From JACVRW01 sp036009005 (GTDB taxonomy: Bacteria > Actinomycetota > Thermoleophilia > Solirubrobacterales > Thermoleophilaceae), in assembly GCA_036009005.1 (NCBI GenBank), contig DASYMP010000211.1, positions 1-28,750 of the forward strand: a DNA stretch of 28,750 nucleotides. Reading direction: 5' to 3'. Below are positions 1 through 7,628 of the stretch, piece by piece. Position 1 is the stretch's first letter. Every line of letters begins with the position of its first letter. The notes beneath the pieces are model-generated. The model was not told where the DNA came from. It was given only the letters and a program-made list of their open reading frames with translations, and did not search any database. The position numbers and the translations under genes are program-made.

Positions 1-833
1 TCTACCCGCGCTACCGCGTGCCGCTGGCGCTGGAGGAATTCGACCCGGACCGGATCGCGGAGCGGGCGCAGGCCGCGATCGTGGGCTACCCGCACGGCGC
101 CGCCGCCCCCGCCGTGAAGGCGCTGCGCGAGCGCGGCCTGAAGGTCGTGGACCTGTCGGCCGACTTCCGGCTCGACCGCGACCGCTACGAGCGCTGGTAC
201 CAGCCACACGAGGCGCCCGAGCTGCTCGACGAGGCGGTCTACGGCCTCACCGAGGCGCACCGCGAGGAGATCCGCGGCGCGGACCTCGTCGCGGCCCCCG
301 GCTGCTATCCCACCGCCGCGCTGCTCGCCCTGTGGCCGCTGCGCGAACACATCGACGACGTCGTCGTGGACGCCAAGTCCGGCGTGTCCGGCGCCGGCCG
401 CGAGGCCACCCAGGCCACCCACTTCGTCTCTGTCACGGAGAACGTGCAGGCCTACAAGGTCGACGGCCACCGCCACGCCGCGGAGCTGGAGCAGGAGCTG
501 AACGGCGCGCGCTTCACGTTCGTGCCGCACCTCGTCCCCGTCGAGCAGGGGCTGCTCGCGAGCTGTTACGTCTCGACCGCCCTGGACGAGGACGCCGTGC
601 GCGGCCTGTTCCAGGAGGCCTACGAGGACGAGCCGTTCGTGGAGCTGGCCACGGAGCCGCCCGGCACCGACGACGTGCGCGAGACGAACCGCTGCCGCAT
701 CCACGTGAGCGTGGTCGGCGGCCGCGTGATCGTGCTCTCGGCGATCGACAACCTCTGGAAGGGCGCCGCCGGCCAAGCCGTGCAGGACCTGAACCTGATG
801 CTGGGCCTGCCGGAGACGGAGGGGCTCGAGTGA
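1..833 (+). CDS. argC: N-acetyl-gamma-glutamyl-phosphate reductase (5'-partial)
   Basis: Third step of arginine biosynthesis in the cytoplasm: NADPH-dependent reduction of N-acetylglutamyl phosphate to the semialdehyde. The reading frame is open from base 3, so the gene starts before the window; about 276 residues are visible and probably some 50-70 are missing (family about 340). Visible are the active-site cysteine motif APGCYPTA (Cys codon 303-305), the following KSGVSGAGR, and the conserved histidine motif YKVDGHRHAAELEQEL. The C-terminus VIDNLWKGAAGQAVQ type is present as AIDNLWKGAAGQAVQ and ends normally. The stop overlaps the argJ start (GTGA), so the two are translationally coupled. 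Identity is certain; only the N-terminus and upstream control are unseen. Confidence 0.96.
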   Translation, partial: YPRYRVPLALEEFDPDRIAERAQAAIVGYPHGAAAPAVKALRERGLKVVDLSADFRLDRDRYERWYQPHEAPELLDEAVYGLTEAHREEIRGADLVAAPGCYPTAALLALWPLREHIDDVVVDAKSGVSGAGREATQATHFVSVTENVQAYKVDGHRHAAELEQELNGARFTFVPHLVPVEQGLLASCYVSTALDEDAVRGLFQEAYEDEPFVELATEPPGTDDVRETNRCRIHVSVVGGRVIVLSAIDNLWKGAAGQAVQDLNLMLGLPETEGLE

Positions 834-2068
834 CCGAGAGCGCCGCACCCGCGACCTTCTTCCGCTCCCGCTGGGTGGACGCGCCCGCGCGCGTCACCGA
901 GCTGGACCCGCACGCGCTGCCCTCCGGCTTCCGCGCCGCCGGGGTGGCGGCCGGCATCAAGAAGAACGGCCTCGACGTGGCGCTGCTGGCCTCGGAGGAG
1001 CACGCCACCGTCTCCGCCGCCCGCTTCACGACGAACGCCCGCGTGGGCGCTCCGGTGATCGTCTCGAAGCACGCCAACCTCGACGGCCTGCGCGCGGTGG
1101 TGGCCAATTCCGGCTGCTCGAACGTCGGCGACGGCCAGCGCGGCCTCGAGACCGCCGCCGCCATGCAGGCCGCGGCGGCCGAGCGGCTCGACCTCGAGCC
1201 CGGCCAGGTGGCGGTGGCCTCGACCGGCGTGATCGGCGTCGAGCTGCCGCGCGAGCGGGTGCTCGCCGGCATTGGCGCGGCCTGTGACGCGCTCGCTCCG
1301 GACGCGGACGACTTCTCTCGCGCGATCCTCACGAGCGACGCGGGCCCCAAGCGCGCCTGCCTCGCCGTCGCGCTCGAGTCGGGCGAGGTACGGCTCGCGG
1401 CCCAGGCGAAGGGCGCCGGGATGATCTCCCCGCGCCACGCCACGATGTTCTGCTTCATCCAGACCGACGCCGCGCTCGAGGCCGAGACGCTCGACCTGCT
1501 CACCGGCGTGTGCGTGAAGCGCTCGTTCGACCGCATCAGCGTCGACGGCCAGCTCTCCACGAGCGACACGATCGTGGCCCTCGCGAACGGGGCGTCGGGC
1601 GTTCGCGTGGAGCCCGAGTCGGCCGACGAGCTCGTGCTCGGCGAGGCGCTCGACGCGCTGCTGCGACAGCTCGCGCTCGAGATCGTCCACGACGGCGAGG
1701 GCGCCCGGCGCGTGGGCCGCATCGTCGTGACCGGCCGCCCCGACGCGGTCGAGCCGGTCGCCCGCTCGATCGCCAACTCCCCGCTCGTCAAGTCCGCGCT
1801 CCACGGCGGCGACCCGAACTTCGGCCGGATCCTCCAGGCGGCCGGACAGGCGTGGCCGCCCGACGAGCCGTTCGTCGCCGATCTCGAGATCGAGGGGCAC
1901 CAGGTGGTCTCCGCGGGCGAGGTCGTGGAGCCGGCGCCCGCCGAGCTCGTGGGCGGACGCGAGGTCGAGTACCGCCTGACCATGCCCGGCGAGGGCGGCG
2001 AGACCGAGGTCTTCTTCTCGGATCTGAGCCCCGAATACGTCCAATTCAACGCGGAGTACACGTCATGA
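830..2068 (+). CDS. argJ: Glutamate N-acetyltransferase / ornithine acetyltransferase
   Basis: Recycles acetyl from N-acetylornithine to glutamate and in bifunctional versions also uses acetyl-CoA. The GTG at 830 overlaps the argC stop and gives 412 residues, the usual ArgJ size; ATG-like starts further upstream lie inside argC. ArgJ is made as a proenzyme that cuts itself before a nucleophilic threonine. The site is visible as KGAGMISPRHATMF with Thr205. The C-terminal signature NSPLVKSALHGGDPNFGRI is present. Whether it is mono- or bifunctional cannot be read from sequence alone. No argA is in the window. It is the second gene of a tightly overlapping arg run; the end overlaps argB by ATGA. 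Confidence 0.96.
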   Translation: MTESAAPATFFRSRWVDAPARVTELDPHALPSGFRAAGVAAGIKKNGLDVALLASEEHATVSAARFTTNARVGAPVIVSKHANLDGLRAVVANSGCSNVGDGQRGLETAAAMQAAAAERLDLEPGQVAVASTGVIGVELPRERVLAGIGAACDALAPDADDFSRAILTSDAGPKRACLAVALESGEVRLAAQAKGAGMISPRHATMFCFIQTDAALEAETLDLLTGVCVKRSFDRISVDGQLSTSDTIVALANGASGVRVEPESADELVLGEALDALLRQLALEIVHDGEGARRVGRIVVTGRPDAVEPVARSIANSPLVKSALHGGDPNFGRILQAAGQAWPPDEPFVADLEIEGHQVVSAGEVVEPAPAELVGGREVEYRLTMPGEGGETEVFFSDLSPEYVQFNAEYTS

Positions 2069-2907
2069 GAGACGTAGCAACCCTCCTGGAGGCGCTTCCG
2101 TACATACGGGAGTTCCACGGGAAGACGGTGGTCATCAAGTACGGCGGCGCGGCCATGATCCAGCCCGAGCTGCGCGAGGAGTTCGCGCGCGACGTGGTGC
2201 TCCTCAAGTACGTGGGGATGAACCCGGTGGTGGTGCACGGGGGCGGTCCCGACATCACGACCTACATGGAGCGGCTCGGCATGGAGGTGCGCTTCGTGGA
2301 CGGGCTGCGCGTCTCCGACGAGGCCACCGTCGAGGTGGCCAAGATGGTGCTCGTCGGGAAGCAGAACAAGGACATAGTCCTGCGCATCAACCGCCACGGA
2401 CAGCCCGCGGTGGGCCTCTGCGGCGACGACGGCCGCCTGTTCACGGTGCGCAAGCAGCTAGCGAGCGGCGAGACCGACATCGGCTTCGTGGGCGAGATCG
2501 AGACGGTCGACGCGGGCGTGCTGCTCCACATCGCCGAGGACTACATACCGGTGGTCGCGTCGGTGGGCGCCGACATCGAGGGGCGCTCCTACAACGTGAA
2601 CGCGGACGCCGCGGCGGCGGCCGTCGCCCAGGCGCTCGGCGCGTTCAAGGTCGTCTTCCTGACGGACGTGGAGGGCTGGCGCGCCGACCCGGACGACCCG
2701 GAGAGCCGCATCTCGGAGGCCACCGCTCAGGAGGTGCGCGAGCGGCTCGGCGAGGTGACCGGCGGGATGCGGCCGAAGCTGGAGGCCGCGCTGAAGGCGC
2801 TCGAGTCCGGCGTCGCGCACGCGCACATCCTCGACGGCCGCCGGCCGCACAGCCTGCTGCTCGAGCTGTTCACGAACGAGGGGATCGGGACAAAGCTGTG
2901 GCCCTAG
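2065..2907 (+). CDS. argB: Acetylglutamate kinase, probably arginine-sensitive type
   Basis: Phosphorylates N-acetylglutamate, the committed step of the acetyl cycle. ATG at 2065 overlaps the argJ stop and gives 280 residues. Active-site elements of the amino-acid kinase fold are present: VVIKYGGAAM with Lys25, HGGGPDIT at 58-65, LTDVEGW with Asp201, and GGMRPKLEAA with Lys238. The N-terminus LLEALPYIREFHGKT resembles the N-helix of arginine-inhibited hexameric NAGKs (Thermotoga, Pseudomonas type), not the E. coli type, so feedback inhibition by arginine is inferred. The helix is rather short here. It overlaps argD by 10 nt. Confidence 0.96.
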   Translation: MRDVATLLEALPYIREFHGKTVVIKYGGAAMIQPELREEFARDVVLLKYVGMNPVVVHGGGPDITTYMERLGMEVRFVDGLRVSDEATVEVAKMVLVGKQNKDIVLRINRHGQPAVGLCGDDGRLFTVRKQLASGETDIGFVGEIETVDAGVLLHIAEDYIPVVASVGADIEGRSYNVNADAAAAAVAQALGAFKVVFLTDVEGWRADPDDPESRISEATAQEVRERLGEVTGGMRPKLEAALKALESGVAHAHILDGRRPHSLLLELFTNEGIGTKLWP

Positions 2908-4052
2908 CCGCTCTGCAAGAACTGGAGCGCGAGGCCGTGATGGCCACCTACGCGCGCAACCCCGTCGAGTTCGTGCGCGGCGAGGGCACGCGCCTCTGGG
3001 ACGACGAGGGCAACGAGTACCTCGACTTCCTCACCGGGATCTCGGTCGCGCAGCTCGGCCACTCGCACCCGCGCGTCGTGGAGGCGGTCAGCCAGCAGGC
3101 GGCCCGGCTGATGCACGTGGGGAACCTCTTCTACACCGAGCCGGGAATCAGGCTCGCGAAGCGGCTCTCGGACGTGTCGCTCGGCGGCCGCGTGTTCATG
3201 TGCAACTCGGGCGCCGAGGCGATCGAGTGTGCGCTCAAGCTCGCGCGCAAGCGCCGCAGCGGCGGCGAGTTCGTGGTCATGGAGGGGGGCTTCCACGGCC
3301 GTACGATGGGCGCGCTGTCGGCCACGCCGCAGGAGTCGAAGCAGGCGCCCTTCGCGCCGCTCGTGCCCGGCTTCAGGGTCGTGCCGCGAAACGACGGCGA
3401 CGCGCTCGTGGCCGCCGTGAGCGAGCGCACGGCCGCGGTGCTGGTCGAGCCGATCCAGGGCGAGTCCGGCATCCACCCGATCGAGCCGCACGTGCTCGCG
3501 GCCGCGCGCGAGGCGTGCGACGAGCACGGCGCGCTCCTGATCTTCGACGAGATCCAGTGCGGGATGGGCCGAACCGGCACGTTCTGGGCGCACCAGCAGC
3601 TCGGGGTCATGCCCGACGTGATGACGGTCGCGAAGGGCCTCGGGGGAGGGCTGCCCGTGGGAGCGTGCGTGACCGATCCCGACACCGCCGACGTGCTCGG
3701 TCCCGGCGATCACGGCTCCACCTTCGCGGGCGGCCCGGTCACGGCCGCTGCCGCCAACGCCGTGCTCGACGTGCTGACCGGCGACGGCTTCCTGGACGGC
3801 GTGCGCGAGCGCGGCGACGAGCTGGCCGCCGGACTACGAAGTCTCGGCCTCGAACCGCGCGGCCTCGGCCTGATGCTGGGCTTCGACCTGCCCGACGCGC
3901 CCGAGGTCGCCCGCCGCCTGCTGCTCGACCACAGGCTCGTGGTCCACGCGACCGGCCCGGCCACGATCCGCATGCTGCCCCCACTCACCGTCACTGGTGA
4001 CGAGATACGGGAAGCCGTGCTACGAATGGGGGCATGTCTCTCCGCCTCCTGA
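2898..4052 (+). CDS. argD: Acetylornithine aminotransferase
   Basis: PLP enzyme converting N-acetylglutamate semialdehyde plus glutamate to N-acetylornithine; many family members also act in lysine synthesis. 384 residues from GTG 2898, which overlaps the argB end by 10 nt; ATG 2940 is a less likely alternative because it would remove the N-terminal helix. Class-III aminotransferase features: NSGAEAIECALKLAR, FHGRTMGALSAT, IFDEIQCGMGRTG with Asp217 contacting the PLP ring nitrogen, and AKGLGGGLPVGA with the Schiff-base Lys246. GSTFAGGPV follows as expected. Its last 19 nt overlap the next gene, a secreted protein that has no known link to arginine metabolism. Confidence 0.95.
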   Translation: MALAALQELEREAVMATYARNPVEFVRGEGTRLWDDEGNEYLDFLTGISVAQLGHSHPRVVEAVSQQAARLMHVGNLFYTEPGIRLAKRLSDVSLGGRVFMCNSGAEAIECALKLARKRRSGGEFVVMEGGFHGRTMGALSATPQESKQAPFAPLVPGFRVVPRNDGDALVAAVSERTAAVLVEPIQGESGIHPIEPHVLAAAREACDEHGALLIFDEIQCGMGRTGTFWAHQQLGVMPDVMTVAKGLGGGLPVGACVTDPDTADVLGPGDHGSTFAGGPVTAAAANAVLDVLTGDGFLDGVRERGDELAAGLRSLGLEPRGLGLMLGFDLPDAPEVARRLLLDHRLVVHATGPATIRMLPPLTVTGDEIREAVLRMGACLSAS

Positions 4053-4855
4053 TCTCGGGGGCGTGCCTCGTGGCACTGCTCGCCGCCGTCAGCTCCGCCT
4101 CCGCCCACCACTCGGCCTCGGCGACCGCGTCGCTCACGATGGACCCGGCGAGCGCGAACTGCAAGCTCGTGGAGAAGACGTACAGGACGAGGTGCAAGGG
4201 GAGCCGCGTGGTGCGGGTCAGCTGGAGCGTGGCCTGTAGCAATCCGGACCCGATCGTCAACATCGACTACTGGACGCCGCGCCCCGGGAAGGGCCCGAAG
4301 CTGATGCTCACCGAAGAGGCGACCGGCCACAGCGGCGTGAGCGTCGAGCGCTTCGAGGCGGGCACGAGGGTCTTCGCCACCGTCCACGTGTTCTGCGACT
4401 TCGACGGTGACGACACGGTCGAGGCACACCGGGTCGAGGCTGACTCGCCGCGCACGGCCGAGGCGTTCATCCCGCCCCGCCTGCTGAAGGTGGAGGCGGT
4501 CGGGAACAGCTTCTGCGGGTTCGTGCCGAGCCGGACGCAGCTGAAGTACGGCCTTCAGGCGCGCCAGACCTCGCGCTGGGACTACTCGCTGGTCTTCAAC
4601 GAGGACTCGCTGCTCGGGATGAGCCGCCACAAGTACCCCGGCCGTGTGAGGACCCGCCTGCACGCCCGCGGGGCCGGCGTGAACTACAACGACATCGCGG
4701 CTCCGTGGGTACCGGGCGTGACCGGCCGGGTCCCGACCGCGGCCGGCACGACGTTCGTGCCCCGCCGCCCGGGCGCGCTCAAGGTCTGGGCGGTGATAGG
4801 CGGCGCCAAGACGAACGTCCTGACGCTGCGCGTGGTGCCAAGGCGGGCATGCTGA
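4034..4855 (+). CDS. Secreted six-cysteine protein, first of a tandem paralogous pair
   Basis: I do not recognise a named family. 273 residues with a clear Sec signal peptide: LRLLISGACLVALLAAVSS, then cleavage after ASA (residue 24) before HH. Cys11 lies in the hydrophobic core and does not form a proper lipobox, so it is not called a lipoprotein. The mature part has exactly six cysteines: 43, 54, 68, 121, 161 and the very last residue, 273. All six align with the downstream paralogue, suggesting three conserved disulfides. The fold looks beta-rich: alternating hydrophobics and an IPP motif near 146. ATG 4034 lies inside the end of argD (19-nt overlap), so it is probably made from the arg transcript. 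It overlaps the next gene by 7 nt. Function unknown. Confidence 0.85.
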   Translation: MSLRLLISGACLVALLAAVSSASAHHSASATASLTMDPASANCKLVEKTYRTRCKGSRVVRVSWSVACSNPDPIVNIDYWTPRPGKGPKLMLTEEATGHSGVSVERFEAGTRVFATVHVFCDFDGDDTVEAHRVEADSPRTAEAFIPPRLLKVEAVGNSFCGFVPSRTQLKYGLQARQTSRWDYSLVFNEDSLLGMSRHKYPGRVRTRLHARGAGVNYNDIAAPWVPGVTGRVPTAAGTTFVPRRPGALKVWAVIGGAKTNVLTLRVVPRRAC

Positions 4856-5673
4856 GGCTGCGAAAGCTGCTCGCGCCGGCGCTCGCGATGGGCCTCGTCG
4901 CGGTTCCGGCCTCGGCGCACCATGCAGCGTCGGTCTCGATCACCGCGAGCTCGCTCACGCTCGAGCCGCCCAAGTGCAGTTCCCACGAGCGCCGGCCCGT
5001 CTCGCGCTGCGATGGGTACCGGACCGCCCGCGTCACGTGGAGCGGCACCTGTGCGGGCCTGTCTGGCGTGACCGTGGAGTTCTGGGCCTCCCGCGCCGGC
5101 GGCGGCAAGCCGATCCTGCTGGACGCGACCGAGGAGGCGGACGGACTGAGCGGCGTGTCCACGATGAGCCTCGCGCCGGGTGCCCACGTGTACGCCACCG
5201 CCACGATGAACTGCTACTGGAGCGACCCGGACGGGACCGGGCCGCCGGCGCACACGGTCAGCGTCAGGTCCGCGCCGACCGCGGAGGTGACGATCCCGCC
5301 GTGGCTCACGCAGGTGAGCCTCGTGAAGAACAACACCTGCAACTTCAACCCCGGCGGCCGCACGGTCATGCAGGCCGGACAGCGCGGCGACATCGTCGAC
5401 TTCAGCACCGAGTACCTCGACAGGTCGCTGCTCGGAGCGGGCCGCCGCACGAAGGCCGGCGTGCGCGGGCGCTGGGTCAACGTCAAGGGCCCCGGGATTC
5501 GCCTGCGCAGGCATCCCCAGCTGTTCCTCCTCCAGGAGTTCGGACGCAGGGAGCCGTTCTCCGGACTCCTTCGCCCGAACCCCCGCCGGCCGGGCTGGCA
5601 CAGGTTCTGGGAAGAGGTCGGAGGCGTGAGGAGCAACACGCTCGCGATCAGGGCCGTGCCCGGCCGCTGCTGA
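4849..5673 (+). CDS. Secreted six-cysteine protein, second of a tandem paralogous pair
   Basis: 274 residues from ATG 4849, which overlaps the end of the upstream paralogue by 7 nt; earlier in-frame starts are ruled out by the signal peptide. Residues 1-23 (RLRKLLAPALAMGLVAVPASA) form a signal peptide cut before HH, as in the paralogue. Cysteines at 43, 54, 68, 122, 164 and the C-terminal 274 match the paralogue one for one. Other shared elements are RVxWSxxC, EEAxGxSGVS, TAExxIPP, a SLLG block and a K/RTNxLxxRxVPxRxC end. The proteins are clearly diverged duplicates. No catalytic motif is visible; a carbohydrate-binding or surface role is only a guess. A -10-like element for argG lies just downstream. 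Confidence 0.83.
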   Translation: MLRLRKLLAPALAMGLVAVPASAHHAASVSITASSLTLEPPKCSSHERRPVSRCDGYRTARVTWSGTCAGLSGVTVEFWASRAGGGKPILLDATEEADGLSGVSTMSLAPGAHVYATATMNCYWSDPDGTGPPAHTVSVRSAPTAEVTIPPWLTQVSLVKNNTCNFNPGGRTVMQAGQRGDIVDFSTEYLDRSLLGAGRRTKAGVRGRWVNVKGPGIRLRRHPQLFLLQEFGRREPFSGLLRPNPRRPGWHRFWEEVGGVRSNTLAIRAVPGRC

Positions 5674-5690
5674 GCACGACGCCCGCTCGG

Positions 5691-5696
5691 TAGGGT
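5691..5696 (+). promoter_or_regulatory. -10-like element TAGGGT before argG
   Basis: TAGGGT fits TAnnnT and ends 10 nt before the argG ATG, which would place the transcript start about 4 nt upstream of the codon. No convincing -35 is visible. It suggests argG can be transcribed separately from the argCJBD run. Confidence 0.45.
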
Positions 5697-5706
5697 TGCC
5701 GCGCCG

Positions 5707-6972
5707 ATGTCCGAGCCGCGCCACACACTGATCAAGACCGCGTCGTACGAGGCCGAGCCCGGCGAGGTGGGGCGCGTCCTGCTGCTCTACTCCGGCGGTC
5801 TCGACACGTCCGTGATGCTCAAGTGGATCCAGGACGAGTACGAGGCCGAGGTCGTGGCGCTCACCGTGAATCTCGGGCAGCCGGGCGAGGACTACGACGT
5901 GGTGAGGGGCAAGGCGCTCCAGCTGGGCGCGCTCGACTGCCACGTGGTGGACGCACGCGAGGACTTCGCGCGCGACTACGTGTTGCCGGCGATCAAGGCG
6001 AACGGGCTCTACGGAGGCGGCTACCCGCTGTTCACGGCGCTCGGCAGGCCGCTGATCGCGAAGCTCGCCGTCGAGTACGCGCACGAGACCGGCTGCGACA
6101 CGATCGCGCACGGCTGCACCGGCAAGGGCAACGACCAGGTGCGGATCGAGTCGACCGTGATCGCGCTCGACCCGAGCATGAAGATCATCGCGCCCGTGCG
6201 CGGCTGGCAGATGGGCCGCGAGGAGGAGATCGCCTACGCGCGCGAGCACGGCATCCCCGTGAAGGGCGGCACCGAGACGCCGCCGTACTCGATCGACGAC
6301 AACCTCTGGGGACGCTCCTCCGAGGGCGGCCCGATCGAGGACCTGGACGAGCCGCCGCGCGACGACGTGTTCAACCTGGTGACGCGCCCGGAGGAGGCGC
6401 CGGACGAGTCCGAGGACGTGGTGGTGGGCTTCGAGCGCGGCTGCCCGGTGTCGCTGAACGGGGAGCGGCTCGAGCTGGTGGAGCTGCTCGAGCGGGCGGG
6501 GGAGATCGGCGCGCGCCACGGCGTGGGCATCGTCGACCACATCGAGGACCGCATCGTCGGCCTGAAGGTCCGCGACATCTACGAGGTTCCGGCCGCGGCG
6601 ATCATCCTGACCGCCCACAAGGAGCTCGAGAAGCTGGTCGGCACGATCCACCAGAACAACTTCAAGCCGCACCTCGACGACCACTGGGCCTACATCGTCT
6701 ACGCCGGCCTCTGGTACGAGCCGCTGCTCGAGGACCTGAACGCGCTGATGGACTCGGTCAACGAGCAGGTGACCGGCGAGATCACGATGCGGCTCTACAA
6801 GGGCGTCGCGCGGGCCGTGGCGCGCAGGTCGCCGAACGCGCTCTACGACCCGGCTCTGGCCGGCTTCGGCGAGTCGGGCGGGCTCTTCTCGCAGCAGGCG
6901 AGCCCGGGCTTCATCGAGCTCTGGTCGCTCCAGTCGCGCATGGCGTACAACGTGCGCAAGCGCTTGCGCTGA
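5707..6972 (+). CDS. argG: Argininosuccinate synthase
   Basis: Joins citrulline and aspartate with ATP to form argininosuccinate. 421 residues. The PP-loop YSGGLDTS is at 28-35, preceded by about 20 extra residues (SEPRHTLIKTASYEAEPGEV) compared with many ArgG proteins. This extension looks real because the ATG at 5707 follows a -10-like element at a spacing seen at other genes here. Family signatures are present: NLGQPGEDY, AHGCTGKGNDQVRIE, GTETPPYSIDDNLWGRS and the C-terminal helical region used for tetramer formation. No argH follows: the next gene is a Tat-exported protein. argF and argR, usual neighbours in actinobacterial arg clusters, are also missing here. Confidence 0.96.
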   Translation: MSEPRHTLIKTASYEAEPGEVGRVLLLYSGGLDTSVMLKWIQDEYEAEVVALTVNLGQPGEDYDVVRGKALQLGALDCHVVDAREDFARDYVLPAIKANGLYGGGYPLFTALGRPLIAKLAVEYAHETGCDTIAHGCTGKGNDQVRIESTVIALDPSMKIIAPVRGWQMGREEEIAYAREHGIPVKGGTETPPYSIDDNLWGRSSEGGPIEDLDEPPRDDVFNLVTRPEEAPDESEDVVVGFERGCPVSLNGERLELVELLERAGEIGARHGVGIVDHIEDRIVGLKVRDIYEVPAAAIILTAHKELEKLVGTIHQNNFKPHLDDHWAYIVYAGLWYEPLLEDLNALMDSVNEQVTGEITMRLYKGVARAVARRSPNALYDPALAGFGESGGLFSQQASPGFIELWSLQSRMAYNVRKRLR

Positions 6973-6987
6973 TCGCCCGTCTCGGGC

Positions 6988-6993
6988 TATGGT
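6988..6993 (+). promoter_or_regulatory. Possible -10 element TATGGT
   Basis: TATGGT lies 20 nt before the ATG at 7014. A G-rich stretch at 6998-7003 between them could act as a weak ribosome site, so this would be a leadered transcript unlike most others here. Confidence 0.3.
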
Positions 6994-7013
6994 GGCCCGG
7001 GGGTACCAATCGA

Positions 7014-7628
7014 ATGTCCAGCACCGAAACCGTTGACTCCTTCCTGCGGGGGGAGATAAGTCGCCGCACGCTCGTGCGGCGCCTAGCTGCCGGTGGCGTC
7101 TCGATGAGCGCCGCGGTGGCGTACTCGGAGCTCCTGAGGCCGAACTGGGCGTTCGCCTCGCACGAGTGCACGTCCGAGTTCTACGACGCGCACGGGTTCT
7201 ACGGGGACTGCACCGACCATCAGCCCACCACGTCGACGCCCCCGCCGACCGTGACCCAGCCCGGGCCCGCCCCGGACACCACGCGTCCCACGACGCAGAT
7301 GAAGGTCTCGCACCTGAGCCTCGTGACGCTGCTCCTCACGCGCACGCTCGTTCTGAACTTCAGGTGCAGCGAGGCCGCGACCGTCACGTTCACGGTGAGC
7401 GCCACCGTCGCAAACGGGTCGGGCGCCGAAGCGGCCCGGCGGGTCGTGGTGGCGCGCGCCACCAAGAAGTTCAGCGCGCCGGGTAAGAAGCGCATCCGGC
7501 TGAAGCTCACGCGCAAGGGCCGCAAGCTGCTGGCGAAGCGCCGGCGCGCCACGCTCCGGGTGAGCGCCCGCGCGGTCGACGCCGCGGGCAACGCGCGCAC
7601 CAGCTCCGTGCTGCTCAAGCTGCACTAG
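7014..7628 (+). CDS. Tat-exported protein with Pro/Thr linker and Ig-like C-terminal domain
   Basis: 204 residues from ATG 7014. The N-terminus has a twin-arginine signal: SRRTLVRRL at 16-24, a hydrophobic stretch, and probable cleavage after AFA (48). A short cysteine-containing segment follows (CTSEFYDAHGFYGDC, Cys52 and Cys66), then a Pro/Thr linker of about 25 residues. The C-terminal domain, about 95-204, has alternating hydrophobic strands and the basic motif IRLKLTRKGRKLLAKRRR. It ends in VDAAGNARTSSVLLKL, a style common in secreted Ig-like domains of high-GC actinobacteria. No enzyme motif is seen. It converges on the large minus-strand gene and overlaps its end by 14 nt. Function unknown, probably envelope-associated. 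Confidence 0.8.
   Translation: MSSTETVDSFLRGEISRRTLVRRLAAGGVSMSAAVAYSELLRPNWAFASHECTSEFYDAHGFYGDCTDHQPTTSTPPPTVTQPGPAPDTTRPTTQMKVSHLSLVTLLLTRTLVLNFRCSEAATVTFTVSATVANGSGAEAARRVVVARATKKFSAPGKKRIRLKLTRKGRKLLAKRRRATLRVSARAVDAAGNARTSSVLLKLH

Noticed and set aside
4034..4110. Possible lipobox around Cys11 of the first six-Cys protein
   Set aside because: The residue before the -2 position is Ser, and the hydrophobic core continues past the cysteine; SPase I cleavage before HH fits both paralogues.
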